Shown piece by piece: positions 22,121 through 29,802 of a stretch of DNA of 32,333 bases; within the stretch, counting starts at the first letter, position 1, and every line of letters begins with the position of its first letter. Position numbers and translations under genes: made by a program. The stretch comes from a virus. The notes below the pieces were generated by a model that worked only from the letters and a program-made list of their open reading frames with translations, did not search any database and was not told where the DNA came from. Where the stretch lies: positions 1 to 32,333 of IMG/VR virus record IMGVR_UViG_3300042197_003782; one strand, written 5' to 3'.

Positions 22121-22900
22121 TTAATTTTCTGACTTTAGATTGTAATACTGCTTAACCACTTCGAACCAACTTTCTTCGTCTTTTTCTATTTCGTCCGACT
22201 CAAACGTAAAAATTTGAGTATTAAATTCTTTGATTGCCGTGGTTACGATAATTTGTGTTTTATCTATTTTAATACCCAAGCAATTTTCGGCGGCAGCTTT
22301 GTAAGCAGCTAACTGAAGCCGAGTCTTTTTTACTTTAAAAACACCAGATATTAAAGCTTTTCTTGTTTTTTCATCGATATCTAAATCTTTTTTTGGGAAT
22401 CTGGCTGCGTAAGGTCCGTTGCTTGTTTTAAAGTCAGCTAGAACTATTTGAGCGTTTTGATTTATATAAATTAAATCACAACATCCTGCATATCCGTAGC
22501 CTGTTTTTTTGTCGTAATAATGTATTCTTCCTACACCATCATCTCCTACATACTCTGACCATCTAGGTTGATTAAACGGTTTTTCTGACCACAACACACG
22601 TCCTCCTTTAAGAAGATCGTCTAATAGTTCAGGTATTCCATCCCAATAAAGTTTATATTTTTCAGGTGGAACTGTGCGAATTCCTTTTAAGTAATTTTCT
22701 ACGCCATTGTGAATCCACGATCCTCTTTCCGCAGCTTGATCTGCTGCTCCGGGATTCATTAAATTCCAGTGCGCTAATTTTTTTCGAGTTTGTTCAGTCT
22801 GGGTTGCGCTGAGAATAGAAGTTACAGACGGTAAAGGAACAGGAATACCATTACAGATGTAATGCCTTAAACCATTTAATGTTACGCGAGTTTCGGACAA
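22121..22900 (-). CDS. PD-(D/E)XK nuclease (RecB/Cas4-like exonuclease)
   Basis: 259 residues, TTG start at 22900, the first possible start after an in-frame stop. Motifs: GSWIHNGVENYLKG (helix with the conserved His), GYAGCCDLIYINQNAQIVLADFKTS (the D-x(n)-DxK core, with Asp of CCDL and the DFK), and QLAAYKAAAEN (Gln motif). This order is typical of phage recombination or end-processing nucleases. It lies directly upstream of the primase-helicase, consistent with a role in replication or recombination. Spacing to the helicase start is 94 bases. Confidence 0.8.
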   Translation of the reverse strand: MSETRVTLNGLRHYICNGIPVPLPSVTSILSATQTEQTRKKLAHWNLMNPGAADQAAERGSWIHNGVENYLKGIRTVPPEKYKLYWDGIPELLDDLLKGGRVLWSEKPFNQPRWSEYVGDDGVGRIHYYDKKTGYGYAGCCDLIYINQNAQIVLADFKTSNGPYAARFPKKDLDIDEKTRKALISGVFKVKKTRLQLAAYKAAAENCLGIKIDKTQIIVTTAIKEFNTQIFTFESDEIEKDEESWFEVVKQYYNLKSEN

Positions 22901-22925
22901 GACAATAGTGTCAATTTATTTAATT

Positions 22926-23231
22926 TTAGAATGAATCAGAGATTTCTCCAATGCTCTCATCGTCTTCGTCGTTTATAAAAAATTCCCGTTTTTGATACTG
23001 GTATTGTTTATTACGTTGTTCTAGTTCGCTCATTAAACACAATGCTGCTGAGTAGCCTTCAAGTGTAATTTCTGCACATTCCTCTGAGTCTCTGGGTTGG
23101 CCGTCGTGGTCAACGCACTCGGTTAATAATTGAGTGCTTATTAATATAGCAGTAATTTTATCTAATTTTAAACTTTGTTCTTTTTGTAATTCAACGAGTT
23201 GATTGAGAGTTTGAATAAGCTTGGCGCTCAT
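22926..23231 (-). CDS. Small acidic coiled-coil protein
   Basis: 101 residues, ATG in an ATGA overlap with the upstream gene. The first 35 residues form a heptad-like helix (IQTLNQLVELQKEQSLKLDKITAILI), the middle is Glu/Asp-rich, and the end is strongly acidic (INDEDDESIGEISDSF). Acidic tails of this type occur in proteins that interact with SSB or DNA-mimic partners, but nothing specific identifies it. Unknown function. Confidence 0.6.
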   Translation of the reverse strand: MSAKLIQTLNQLVELQKEQSLKLDKITAILISTQLLTECVDHDGQPRDSEECAEITLEGYSAALCLMSELEQRNKQYQYQKREFFINDEDDESIGEISDSF

Positions 23232-23761
23232 CTTACAGAAACTTTAGGGCGCAGCCAGCTTACTTCGTAATCAATGACTGTACTAGGCACTGCTTCGCCT
23301 GTTTTTTGAAAAAAGAACCATGCTGAAGTCACAGAATCTTTTAATTGCTTACCGTCAGCACGAAATGCTGGCCTTGGGCTTAAAATCTTCATATTTACTA
23401 ACGATGCGTTTTTAAGAAATGCTTCGCGACCCCGTGTAGGCTCAAGGAAAGTAAGTCGATCAAGAATACAAATTCCTTTGTTAGCAACTTGCAAGCCGTA
23501 CTCAGTAATCCATGGTGTGTGTTCTTTTAATCCCTGAGTGATTGCAATTACCCAGTCAATTTTGTTTTTATGAGATTCCCACCATTTAACACTTTGAATA
23601 TTGCGCTCGTCATTATTTAAGATTATGTCGCTAGAGCCACTTTCTTTTACTTGTTCGTAAAGCTGACCTTCAAAATCTGCAGGAAGTAAAATGGTCCCAG
23701 AGCACAATTTAGATTTTGCCACCGGATTAAAAATGAACTTTGGAACCTGGTAAAACGACAT
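23228..23761 (-). CDS. Methyltransferase-like protein lacking the catalytic NPP motif
   Basis: 177 residues, ATG at 23761. The C-terminal half follows a phage N6-adenine methyltransferase pattern: ICILDRLTFLEPTRGREAFL (LRLsfLEPtxxR), then ILSPRPAFRADGKQLKDSVTSAWFFFQK (the R-P-x-F-xxDG-(K)-DS-x-T-x-AWFxW end). Where active enzymes have NPPF after 'DWIITNPP' this one has DWVIAITQG, and the SAM-binding EPxxGDG is only a weak GTILLPADFEG. So the fold looks kept but catalysis is probably lost. It starts head-to-head with the (+) gene at 23760, with CATG shared. Confidence 0.55.
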   Translation of the reverse strand: MSFYQVPKFIFNPVAKSKLCSGTILLPADFEGQLYEQVKESGSSDIILNNDERNIQSVKWWESHKNKIDWVIAITQGLKEHTPWITEYGLQVANKGICILDRLTFLEPTRGREAFLKNASLVNMKILSPRPAFRADGKQLKDSVTSAWFFFQKTGEAVPSTVIDYEVSWLRPKVSVR

Positions 23762-23996
23762 GACTTCAGAAGAACTGACTGAAAAACTTAAATCTTTTAT
23801 GGGTTTAGAGTTAGATCTTAAACATAAATTATTTTTAGACGGGCTTAAGAGTTTAGACGAGGAGTCGCGTGATTCAATATTAAGTTTAATTTTTGCTAAT
23901 TATTTAGTTAGAGGAAAACTTCTTAGTAATATATGCACTTGGTGTTCAATTAATGACGTTGATCTTCCGCATTATTCCGAACTGTTAAATATGTAA
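23760..23996 (+). CDS. Small helical protein, lone (+) gene in the replication block
   Basis: 78 residues. The ATG overlaps the start codon of the divergent (-) gene by two bases. The protein is helical with heptad-like spacing (ELTEKLKSFMGLELDLKHKLFLDGLKSLDEES), then ILSLIFANYLVRGKLL and an acidic end. The stop is followed directly by a bidirectional terminator. Its promoter must lie inside the neighbouring (-) gene. It is the only (+) gene I am confident of between 18693 and the right edge. Function unknown. Confidence 0.55.
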   Translation: MTSEELTEKLKSFMGLELDLKHKLFLDGLKSLDEESRDSILSLIFANYLVRGKLLSNICTWCSINDVDLPHYSELLNM

Positions 23997-24004
23997 AAAA
24001 AAAA

Positions 24005-24027
24005 ACGCCCCCCGTGGTGGGAGGCGT
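24005..24027. terminator. Bidirectional rho-independent terminator
   Basis: A 9-bp stem ACGCCCCCC/GGGAGGCGT (one G-T pair) with loop GTGGT. On the (-) strand it is followed by eleven T; on the (+) strand by AAAACATTTTTT. It serves the convergent genes at 23760-23996 (+) and 24044-24877 (-). Confidence 0.85.
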
Positions 24028-24043
24028 AAAACATTTTTTAAGA

Positions 24044-24877
24044 TTAAAAATCCAGACCCGCAGCCTTAAGTGCCGCTTTCTGTTCCTCAGTAAGTTCCCG
24101 ATCACTAGCGGCTTTTTTTGCCGAAGGTGGTTCTGAGGCTTCATTTTTTTTCTTGCTTGGCTCCGCAGCGGCTGGTGGAAGCGTCTGTAAGGACGCTTCA
24201 AAACCAGCTTCGAGGCGTTTGGGGTTAGCCTCTACGAATGCCCCTTTAATGGTCGTGTGATCTTCTCCCAAAGGTAGCTCAACCAGATTCGCACCGGGGA
24301 TAGAAGAACGAAGTGCAGCTGATACCAGCTCTCCTCCATCACTCTCAAGCCACGCTGCAACATCTTCGATGAGCTTTTTTTCTTCGTCACTCTGAGCTGG
24401 GCGATCTTTAAACTCAAGTGCGTTGTAGTTAATTTTGGCGCCGTCAGCACCTGTCATAGGATCTCGTTCATTAAAAGATTTTTGAACGAATCGGGTGCTG
24501 GTAATTACTTCACCGACATTAATACGATTGTTGTAAAGCGTTTGGAAGTAAGTGATAAAGTTTTTTTGACTTGATTTACCACTGATGATACTCGTGCAGA
24601 CGCATCTAGGAGGTAGTAAACGATGATTAGGTGAAACACCGATATAACTAACTCGAATAAACTCTTCATGCGATCGCATACCGAGATTACCGAAGTATGG
24701 TGTAAAACCAAGTAAGATGAATTCAATCGGTATTCCATTGTCGTTACTATCGACAATGGCCGCTTCAGGATCAGTGTCGGATTTCCAACGACGTGCTTGA
24801 AGATCGATTCGGAGTGTATGGGGTGGGATTTGGCAGAGAATCTCATCAGCCGAAAATTTGCCAGCGATAAAAACCAT
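24044..24877 (-). CDS. Hypothetical replication-block protein with disordered C terminus
   Basis: 277 residues, ATG at 24877. The first about 200 residues look folded, with FILLGFTPYFGNLG, EEFIRVSYIGVSP and a VCTSIISGKSSQKNF region; the rest is Pro/Ala/Lys-rich and probably disordered, ending LTEEQKAALKAAGLDF. The short -LDF end resembles that of the SSB-like gene upstream (SLDFSL). It ends at a strong terminator, which is usual for highly expressed single-stranded-DNA-binding or recombination proteins. Not assigned to a family. Confidence 0.6.
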   Translation of the reverse strand: MVFIAGKFSADEILCQIPPHTLRIDLQARRWKSDTDPEAAIVDSNDNGIPIEFILLGFTPYFGNLGMRSHEEFIRVSYIGVSPNHRLLPPRCVCTSIISGKSSQKNFITYFQTLYNNRINVGEVITSTRFVQKSFNERDPMTGADGAKINYNALEFKDRPAQSDEEKKLIEDVAAWLESDGGELVSAALRSSIPGANLVELPLGEDHTTIKGAFVEANPKRLEAGFEASLQTLPPAAAEPSKKKNEASEPPSAKKAASDRELTEEQKAALKAAGLDF

Positions 24878-24883
24878 GGTTAG

Positions 24884-25528
24884 TTAGAGCGAAAAATCAA
24901 GAGAACCTAATGCAGCAGTTGAAACCAATCCTTTTTCAGGATCAGCAGCCTTTTTAGGAGCTGCCTTTTGACTCCGTGGTAAATACAGAATCTTGTCAAC
25001 ACCATAATTCAGAAAAATACGATCGTCTTTTTCTGAGGTGCTTACTCGTCCGACAGCAATTGTTGGTGTCCCTGCAGGTAATTCTGCAAGTTGTCCAGAC
25101 AACTCATTCCAACAAGAAACTTTCATCCAATTTGTTTCTTGGTTTTCGTCTTGCCAGGCAAGAGATCGATTAGTAACCGTACTATCTCCAAGTTGAGCTT
25201 CGTCCGTTTTAGGACCTAGCCCACCCGTAGCAATAAACAAATTGATCGCTAAAAGATCGTTCCAATTGTTATTACTTACAACCAACATTGGTTGCATTTT
25301 TAGCAAACCATCCGGGTCAGATTTTGTGGGACCTATCGCAAGAAATACTTCGTCTTTTTTAAGGCTTGCTAAAACTTTCCCTACATAATGATCGCTTTTT
25401 TGTTTCAGTGAAACTTTGGTTAAAACTTTTTTGTCTGTTGAAGGTAAAGCTTCAGCAATTAAATTTGATACTCCTTCTTCTTGGATGGCTTCGTCCTTTA
25501 CTCGAAGACCTAGTAGAAAAATGTTCAT
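24884..25528 (-). CDS. SSB-like OB-fold protein
   Basis: 214 residues; ATG overlaps the upstream TGA (ATGA). The middle (about residues 95-165) has an SSB-like order: INLFIATGGLGPKTDEAQ, then VTNRSLAW, the TNWMKVSCWNELSGQLAEL core strand-turn-helix and PTIAVGRVSTSEKDDRIFL. This mirrors NxxxLxGxL...SLAW...WxxVxxWNxLAxxL...GxxxxVxGRV in SSB. A 90-residue N-terminal domain precedes it, and the tail ends LGSLDFSL rather than the usual DDDIPF. A single-stranded-DNA-binding role in replication is likely, and the context agrees. Confidence 0.65.
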   Translation of the reverse strand: MNIFLLGLRVKDEAIQEEGVSNLIAEALPSTDKKVLTKVSLKQKSDHYVGKVLASLKKDEVFLAIGPTKSDPDGLLKMQPMLVVSNNNWNDLLAINLFIATGGLGPKTDEAQLGDSTVTNRSLAWQDENQETNWMKVSCWNELSGQLAELPAGTPTIAVGRVSTSEKDDRIFLNYGVDKILYLPRSQKAAPKKAADPEKGLVSTAALGSLDFSL

Positions 25529-26052
25529 ACGTGAATAAGTCGGTAAATTGTTGAGCGGTGAACTTTAAAAGCCTTAGCGATTTCCTTTACAGGCACGCCT
25601 TGGCCAGCAAAGACTAGCGCCAATTGCCTGTCTGCGCTAGTGAGTTTTGAAGCTTTTGCATTTTTATACGTATTGTGAAATGGGTTTATGCAATTTTTTT
25701 TATGACAACTTGGCCGCACATAGGTGTCGCTTGGAATATCTAAATAATTTAAAATTAAGGGCCTCACATAAAATTTTGTATTTAATACGTAAATAACTGG
25801 AGTATTATTGCAAAATGATTTATTCCAAATTTCGCAGTTTTTATAATTAAATTCATTGTAAGCAAGTTTTTTAAATAGTTTACTTAAATAACATATATTT
25901 GTTTGTTCGTTACGTAATATAAAAGCGTCACTTTTGAATGCACGAGCTATGTCGATAGCCTGCGCATTGGCGTGGAGACCATCATTGGCTGTTATTGCAA
26001 GTTGTAATTGTTTATTATTTTTTTCAACAATTAATGAATAGTTAATAGACAT
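25525..26052 (-). CDS. HNH-like zinc motif protein with C-terminal helix-turn-helix
   Basis: 175 residues from ATG at 26052; a TTG at 26064 would add four. The C terminus has SCHKKNCINPFHNT (zinc-bound His-Me finger hallmark, here ending H-N rather than H-L) and then LTSADRQLALVFAGQGVPVKEIAKAFKVHRSTIYRLI, a clear resolvase-type helix-turn-helix (VKEIAKAFKVHRSTIYR). The gene at 2868-3560 has the same pair of parts. Homing nuclease or transposase-related regulator are both possible. It overlaps the SSB-like gene by four bases. Confidence 0.65.
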   Translation of the reverse strand: MSINYSLIVEKNNKQLQLAITANDGLHANAQAIDIARAFKSDAFILRNEQTNICYLSKLFKKLAYNEFNYKNCEIWNKSFCNNTPVIYVLNTKFYVRPLILNYLDIPSDTYVRPSCHKKNCINPFHNTYKNAKASKLTSADRQLALVFAGQGVPVKEIAKAFKVHRSTIYRLIHV

Positions 26053-26084
26053 CGTTAGGCTCAAAATACCTAGGCTGCAGAATC

Positions 26085-26246
26085 ATGTTGACTTCAAATT
26101 CAGATGCAAATAAAAAAGGGTATAGCTTACGCCACACCCTTATTCGACTTTTTAAAATTTTTATAATTTTGTTCATAGTAGGTTTAGCTGCTGGTAGCAG
26201 TCTAAACCTTATTTATTTTTTGTTTCAAACGCGTAGCTGGTCGTAA
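26085..26246 (+). CDS. Possible small membrane protein antisense to a terminator region
   Basis: 53 residues from ATG at 26085 to TAA at 26244-26246. A polar N terminus with KKGYSLRHTLIRLFK is followed by a long hydrophobic run (IFIILFIVGLAAGSSLNLIYFLF) and a basic end. It is a good one-helix membrane protein on paper. However, the ribosome site is weak, it overlaps the end of a (-) gene and it is crossed by a (-) terminator, so it may be a chance frame in AT-rich DNA. Confidence 0.25.
   Translation: MLTSNSDANKKGYSLRHTLIRLFKIFIILFIVGLAAGSSLNLIYFLFQTRSWS
26112..26141 (-). terminator. Rho-independent terminator
   Basis: On the (-) strand, an 11-bp stem AAGGGTGTGGC/GCTATACCCTT (two G-U pairs) with loop GTAA, then six T. 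It ends the transcript that contains the gene at 26225-27043. Confidence 0.8.
26180..26209. other. Second hairpin downstream of the same gene
   Basis: AGGTTTAG-CTGCT-GGT-AGCAG-T-CTAAACCT, a 13-bp stem with one bulge. It is followed on the (+) strand by TTATTTATTTTTT, so it could stop antisense transcription. On the (-) strand it has no T-run and may instead protect the mRNA 3' end. Confidence 0.5.
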
Positions 26247-27043
26247 ACACCACCTTTTCCTGGTAAGTTACCTTCGCGGAGTAGACCTGAGATATTTTTA
26301 TCTAAAAATTCTTTAATTTCTCTGTCAGAATAACCTGCTTCCCTAGCAGCTTCTAAGTCTTCACCTCCGAAGTAATCACCACTTATGCCATAAGCAGTTG
26401 AAATTCCTGTTCTGGGTGCTGGAGTAGAAGGTGCATTTACAAACTCTTGAGTTTGTAATGGATTACTAAATTTGGTTTGTGGAACGGGCGTTAAACCAGG
26501 CGTTGTCCCGTATTTTCCAGCTAAAACATCTGCTTGTACTTGCGGGTTAACAAAAGAGTAAGGTAAATTTAATTCTTTTTGAATATCTTCTGCGAGATTT
26601 AAGCGACCGGGGCCAAAAAATTGTTGATTTTGGATTAAGAAATTTTTAATCTCATCCGTGCTATATCCCTCTGATTTTGCAGCTTCGATGTCTTTTGCAC
26701 CAAAACCAGGACCCCCTAAATTAGGCCTGGAGAAAAAATCATAAGATTGTTTTGTAGTTGTTGGTGTCGGTGTCTGTGTCGGTGTCGGCGTTGCTGCTGC
26801 CATCGCCTTCGGTTCCGGCATCAGAGAAAATTCGGAAACTGTCGTAGGCATTTTTGGAGCTTTGTAACCTAAAACTCCACCTCGTCCTTTCGTAGTTGCT
26901 GTCGTTTTAAATGTCGGTGCAAGCCCTTCAAATCCTTGCTGCCCTTGTTCGTCTTCTTTAAATAATTCTAAAAGATCTAAACCTAAGCGAGAACCTGCAA
27001 GTGCTAAGAAGTTGCTGGGTGCTTTATATCGAGCCGCAGTCAT
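26225..27043 (-). CDS. Two-repeat phage protein with Pro/Thr linker
   Basis: 272 residues, ATG at 27043. N terminus: SNFLALAGSRLGLDLLEL, containing the LAGxxLG motif. A Pro/Thr-rich linker (TPTPTQTPTP) precedes two related units. Unit 1 (about residues 125-165) has FGAKDIEAAKSEGYSTDEIKNFL; unit 2 (about 226-265) has FGGEDLEAAREAGYSDREIKEFL. Each unit looks like a small helical domain of the form G-x-D-x-x-AA-x-x-x-GYS-x-x-EI-x-x-FL. Its transcript ends at the terminator at 26112-26141. Possibly a virion protein despite lying in the replication block. Confidence 0.65.
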   Translation of the reverse strand: MTAARYKAPSNFLALAGSRLGLDLLELFKEDEQGQQGFEGLAPTFKTTATTKGRGGVLGYKAPKMPTTVSEFSLMPEPKAMAAATPTPTQTPTPTTTKQSYDFFSRPNLGGPGFGAKDIEAAKSEGYSTDEIKNFLIQNQQFFGPGRLNLAEDIQKELNLPYSFVNPQVQADVLAGKYGTTPGLTPVPQTKFSNPLQTQEFVNAPSTPAPRTGISTAYGISGDYFGGEDLEAAREAGYSDREIKEFLDKNISGLLREGNLPGKGGVYDQLRV

Positions 27044-27092
27044 TTTTTACAGGGTGTCTGCTAATAAGTATAAATTAAAAGACATAGCTTTG

Positions 27093-27302
27093 TTACTTCG
27101 GTGCTTCAAAAGTTTTGAAGCCAGCGAAAGCTTTGGTTCCTCGCACGTTTCCTGTTAACCGTGGCTCATTTTTTGTGTCAGATGCTTGTTTTGTTTGTTT
27201 GTAAGTGTCCCTTAAGCCTGGAAAATATTTAAATAATGTTGATTCATCTGGTATCTCCGTTAATGAAGCACCAAAGAAATCACCAGCAAATCGTGTAGCC
27301 AT
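27093..27302 (-). CDS. Small protein with RFAGDFFG motif
   Basis: 69 residues, ATG at 27302. It starts MATRFAGDFFGASLTEIP, carrying the (R/A)-(F/L)-A-G-x-x-(F/L)-G motif near its N terminus, and ends in a Lys/Gly-rich stretch KAFAGFKTFEAPK. Probably disordered outside the motif. It sits between the two-repeat protein and a Lys-rich hypothetical gene. Function unknown. Confidence 0.55.
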   Translation of the reverse strand: MATRFAGDFFGASLTEIPDESTLFKYFPGLRDTYKQTKQASDTKNEPRLTGNVRGTKAFAGFKTFEAPK

Positions 27303-27321
27303 AGCAATCTTTTTTTAAATT

Positions 27322-27828
27322 TTAATCGTTTTTAATGAATAAACGCATCAGATTAAAACCAGGACCGACAACATTTTTTAAAGTTTTCATATTCATTTTT
27401 GCTGTTTCGTGATCTTTATAAAACTTTGCTTTTTCTCGATTTTTAGTGTAAGTGACTAATGTTTTAGTTTTTTGGTCCAGGCAATTCGAAACGAATGAAT
27501 CGTCTTTCGTGATAACCCATACCTCCTGAAATCTTAGGAGTGGCATCGTTTGAGTTTCCCCAAGCGTATAAAGCTTTTGGGGATAAGTTACTTTGTTTTT
27601 TTTAGTTTTACCAGAAATTTTTATGTTCTTTATATTGTTTTTAGCTTTGTTGTCTTTTAAATTTTTTTCAAGGTTTCGTGCTTTGTTGGCTGCTCTCAAT
27701 ACTGAGTCAAAAACTTCTACTGTAAAGCAAACATAACTATCTGTTTTTACACAGCCTACATAGCCTCCTTCTACTTTAGTAGTCCATACAGTTTTGTTTT
27801 GATCGACTAAAATGTTTGCGTTTAGCAT
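27322..27828 (-). CDS. Lysine-rich hypothetical protein
   Basis: 168 residues, ATG at 27828. An N-terminal beta-like part (VWTTKVEGGYVGCVKTDSYVCFTVEVF) is followed by a Lys/Asn-rich basic helix (ARNLEKNLKDNKAKNN) and a second region with VWVITKDDSFVSNCLDQ and TYTKNREKAKFYKDHETA. Very basic. No known motif. Lies just downstream of the polymerase gene on the same strand, with 75 bases between them. May bind nucleic acid. Confidence 0.6.
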   Translation of the reverse strand: MLNANILVDQNKTVWTTKVEGGYVGCVKTDSYVCFTVEVFDSVLRAANKARNLEKNLKDNKAKNNIKNIKISGKTKKNKVTYPQKLYTLGETQTMPLLRFQEVWVITKDDSFVSNCLDQKTKTLVTYTKNREKAKFYKDHETAKMNMKTLKNVVGPGFNLMRLFIKND

Positions 27829-27903
27829 GATTTTTTTGAATTTTATTATTTAAATCTTAAACAACGGACACGTAGATGTCGAGTGTGGTTAACCGAGTAT
27901 TCA

Positions 27904-29799
27904 TCATTTTTCTGCCCACGTATCAGCTATCGATGCGTCCGCTTTTGAAGGAACGATTTTTAAAATTGTCTCAGCTGCTTCTCGCATACATTTTTCAAGA
28001 ATATCTTTATATGCGTCTGCTTTTGTTTCAATAACTTCTAAAACAATTTCATCGTGCACACAAGCGACTAAAAAAGCATCTTGGTTAAGATACTCGTTAA
28101 TTTTCGCTAAAGATAATTTAAGTATATCTGCACCAGCGCCTTGGATTAAAGTGTTGGCGCAAGCAGTCATTGTCGCATCATCATAAGACAGTAATCGACG
28201 CCTACCTAAAGGGGTTCTCACATAGCACCAACCATCTTCGACCATGGCAGCTCTTTCCCTGTGCCACGTTCTTAGACGTGGATAAGCCGCATGAAACCCC
28301 GCGTGAGCAATCTTGGCGTCTGACAAAGAAATTATTTTTCCAGACTGAGCTGCATATGTTTTGTATTTACGGTATCCCATACCATAAAGAAGCGCAAAAT
28401 TAAGTGTCTTGCCTTCTTGCCTTTGTTGTTTAGTTACTTCATCTATCGGTACTTTGTATATCAAACTTGCTGTAACTGTATGAAGATCTTGTTTATTTTT
28501 AAATGCTTCGATCATTTGCGGGATGTTTATAAGCTCTGCTCCTAACCGAAGTTCTATCTGAGAAAAGTCACAAATAATAAGTTTGTAACCTTCACTCGCT
28601 CTAAAACAACCTCTAAATTCACTACTTCTTGGAATTTGCTGAGCATTTATAGCAAACTCAGTTTTAGCTTTTTTTGCGGTTTGTTTTCTTACACCAGATG
28701 AAGTGAATCTTCCGCTGTTAGCTCCATATTGGTTATATCCACTATGAATTTTATTGGAGATAGGATTTATGTTATTTATTAGTTTTTCTACGTGCTCTAA
28801 TTTTGTTTCTATTTTTACTCTTTTTCTGTACATATTCAATATTAAATTTTCACTATCAAACTCACTTAAAGCTATTTGAGATAAGGTTGGTTTACCCGTG
28901 TTTTGATCAACCGGTAATTCAACATTTAATATTTTAAAAAGTTTTACACACTGAACACCTGAGCCTGGGTTAAATTCTTTTTTTGGTTTTTTGCCTATAG
29001 CTATTTGACCATCTAAATTTTTTGGAAGTTTAAATTCTTCAGGAAGCGCAGCATCTAAAGCTGTACAAAACTCAAGCGTTTTTTGATTTAATTCATTACT
29101 TATATCTTTTTTTAACTCGATTAATTTTTTTATGTCCACGTTGAACCCCCTGTGGCACATCGAGGCTACAGGTCGAATGCACTGTGATTCCAGTGAATAA
29201 ATGTCAAGTAAAGATTCTTCCGCTAATTCTTTAAGTTGCAAAGCTGCAATCTTTGGAAGAAGCTCTACGTCTTTTGCTGCGTATTCAATTTGATTTAAAT
29301 CGAGCTTTTCTTTGGACCAATCTGATACTTGTTGTTCTTTGCTTATTTCTATTTCTAATCTGCGTTGAGCAACAGCTTTTAAACTGCAAGAAATATCTGC
29401 AAAATAAGGTTTCTGTGCTTGAGGACTGATTCGTTTCTCTTTAAAACCTGCTCTTAAACATCTTTCGGCTATGTAAGTATCAAAAATTTTTCCTTTAAAA
29501 TCAATACCAATTTTTAGTAAAAATTGAAAATCAAAATTCATATTGTGAGCAACAAGCATCTCTCTTGTCTCTATTAAGTTATTCAATTCTTTGTATTGTT
29601 TTAAGTTAAATAAATCAAAAACATAAACATTCCTATCATCTATTGTGTCATCAGTTGAACATAATTGAATTAATCTGACGTCAGAGATGCGGGCATCCAG
29701 CCCAGTAGTTTCCGTGTCGATACAAAGTTTTTTTATGTTTTTTAATTCACTCAATGCTTTTTCATACTGTTCACTATCCGTTATGTAAATTAAATTCAT
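27904..29799 (-). CDS. Family A DNA polymerase with 3'-5' exonuclease domain
   Basis: 631 residues, ATG at 29799; no 5'-3' exonuclease domain. Exonuclease: D28-x-E30 (DTETTGL), NMNFD with D90, and Y173-AAKD177. Polymerase motif A: DFSQIELR with D411. Motif B: R460-x3-K464-x3-F468-x3-Y472 in RQEGKTLNFALLYG. Motif C: VHDE (581-584). All key residues are present, so it should be active. F468 aligns with E. coli Phe762, where Phe or Tyr is associated with lytic phages and Leu with temperate ones. It replicates the phage genome, probably with the D5-type helicase and SSB-like protein. Confidence 0.95.
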   Translation of the reverse strand: MNLIYITDSEQYEKALSELKNIKKLCIDTETTGLDARISDVRLIQLCSTDDTIDDRNVYVFDLFNLKQYKELNNLIETREMLVAHNMNFDFQFLLKIGIDFKGKIFDTYIAERCLRAGFKEKRISPQAQKPYFADISCSLKAVAQRRLEIEISKEQQVSDWSKEKLDLNQIEYAAKDVELLPKIAALQLKELAEESLLDIYSLESQCIRPVASMCHRGFNVDIKKLIELKKDISNELNQKTLEFCTALDAALPEEFKLPKNLDGQIAIGKKPKKEFNPGSGVQCVKLFKILNVELPVDQNTGKPTLSQIALSEFDSENLILNMYRKRVKIETKLEHVEKLINNINPISNKIHSGYNQYGANSGRFTSSGVRKQTAKKAKTEFAINAQQIPRSSEFRGCFRASEGYKLIICDFSQIELRLGAELINIPQMIEAFKNKQDLHTVTASLIYKVPIDEVTKQQRQEGKTLNFALLYGMGYRKYKTYAAQSGKIISLSDAKIAHAGFHAAYPRLRTWHRERAAMVEDGWCYVRTPLGRRRLLSYDDATMTACANTLIQGAGADILKLSLAKINEYLNQDAFLVACVHDEIVLEVIETKADAYKDILEKCMREAAETILKIVPSKADASIADTWAEK

Positions 29800-29802
29800 A
29801 AT

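Noticed and set aside
16572-24677. Two HIP1 octamers (GCGATCGC at 16572 and 24670) as proof of a cyanobacterial host
   Set aside because: Two sites exceed my rough chance expectation but are too few to prove a host; used only as weak support.
27829-27903. Possible tRNA or small RNA in the gap before the polymerase stop
   Set aside because: No cloverleaf, no T-loop consensus and no stable hairpin could be drawn.
28170-28403. Open (+) frame inside the DNA polymerase gene
   Set aside because: The polymerase reading has conserved catalytic motifs in the same bases; the (+) frame has none.
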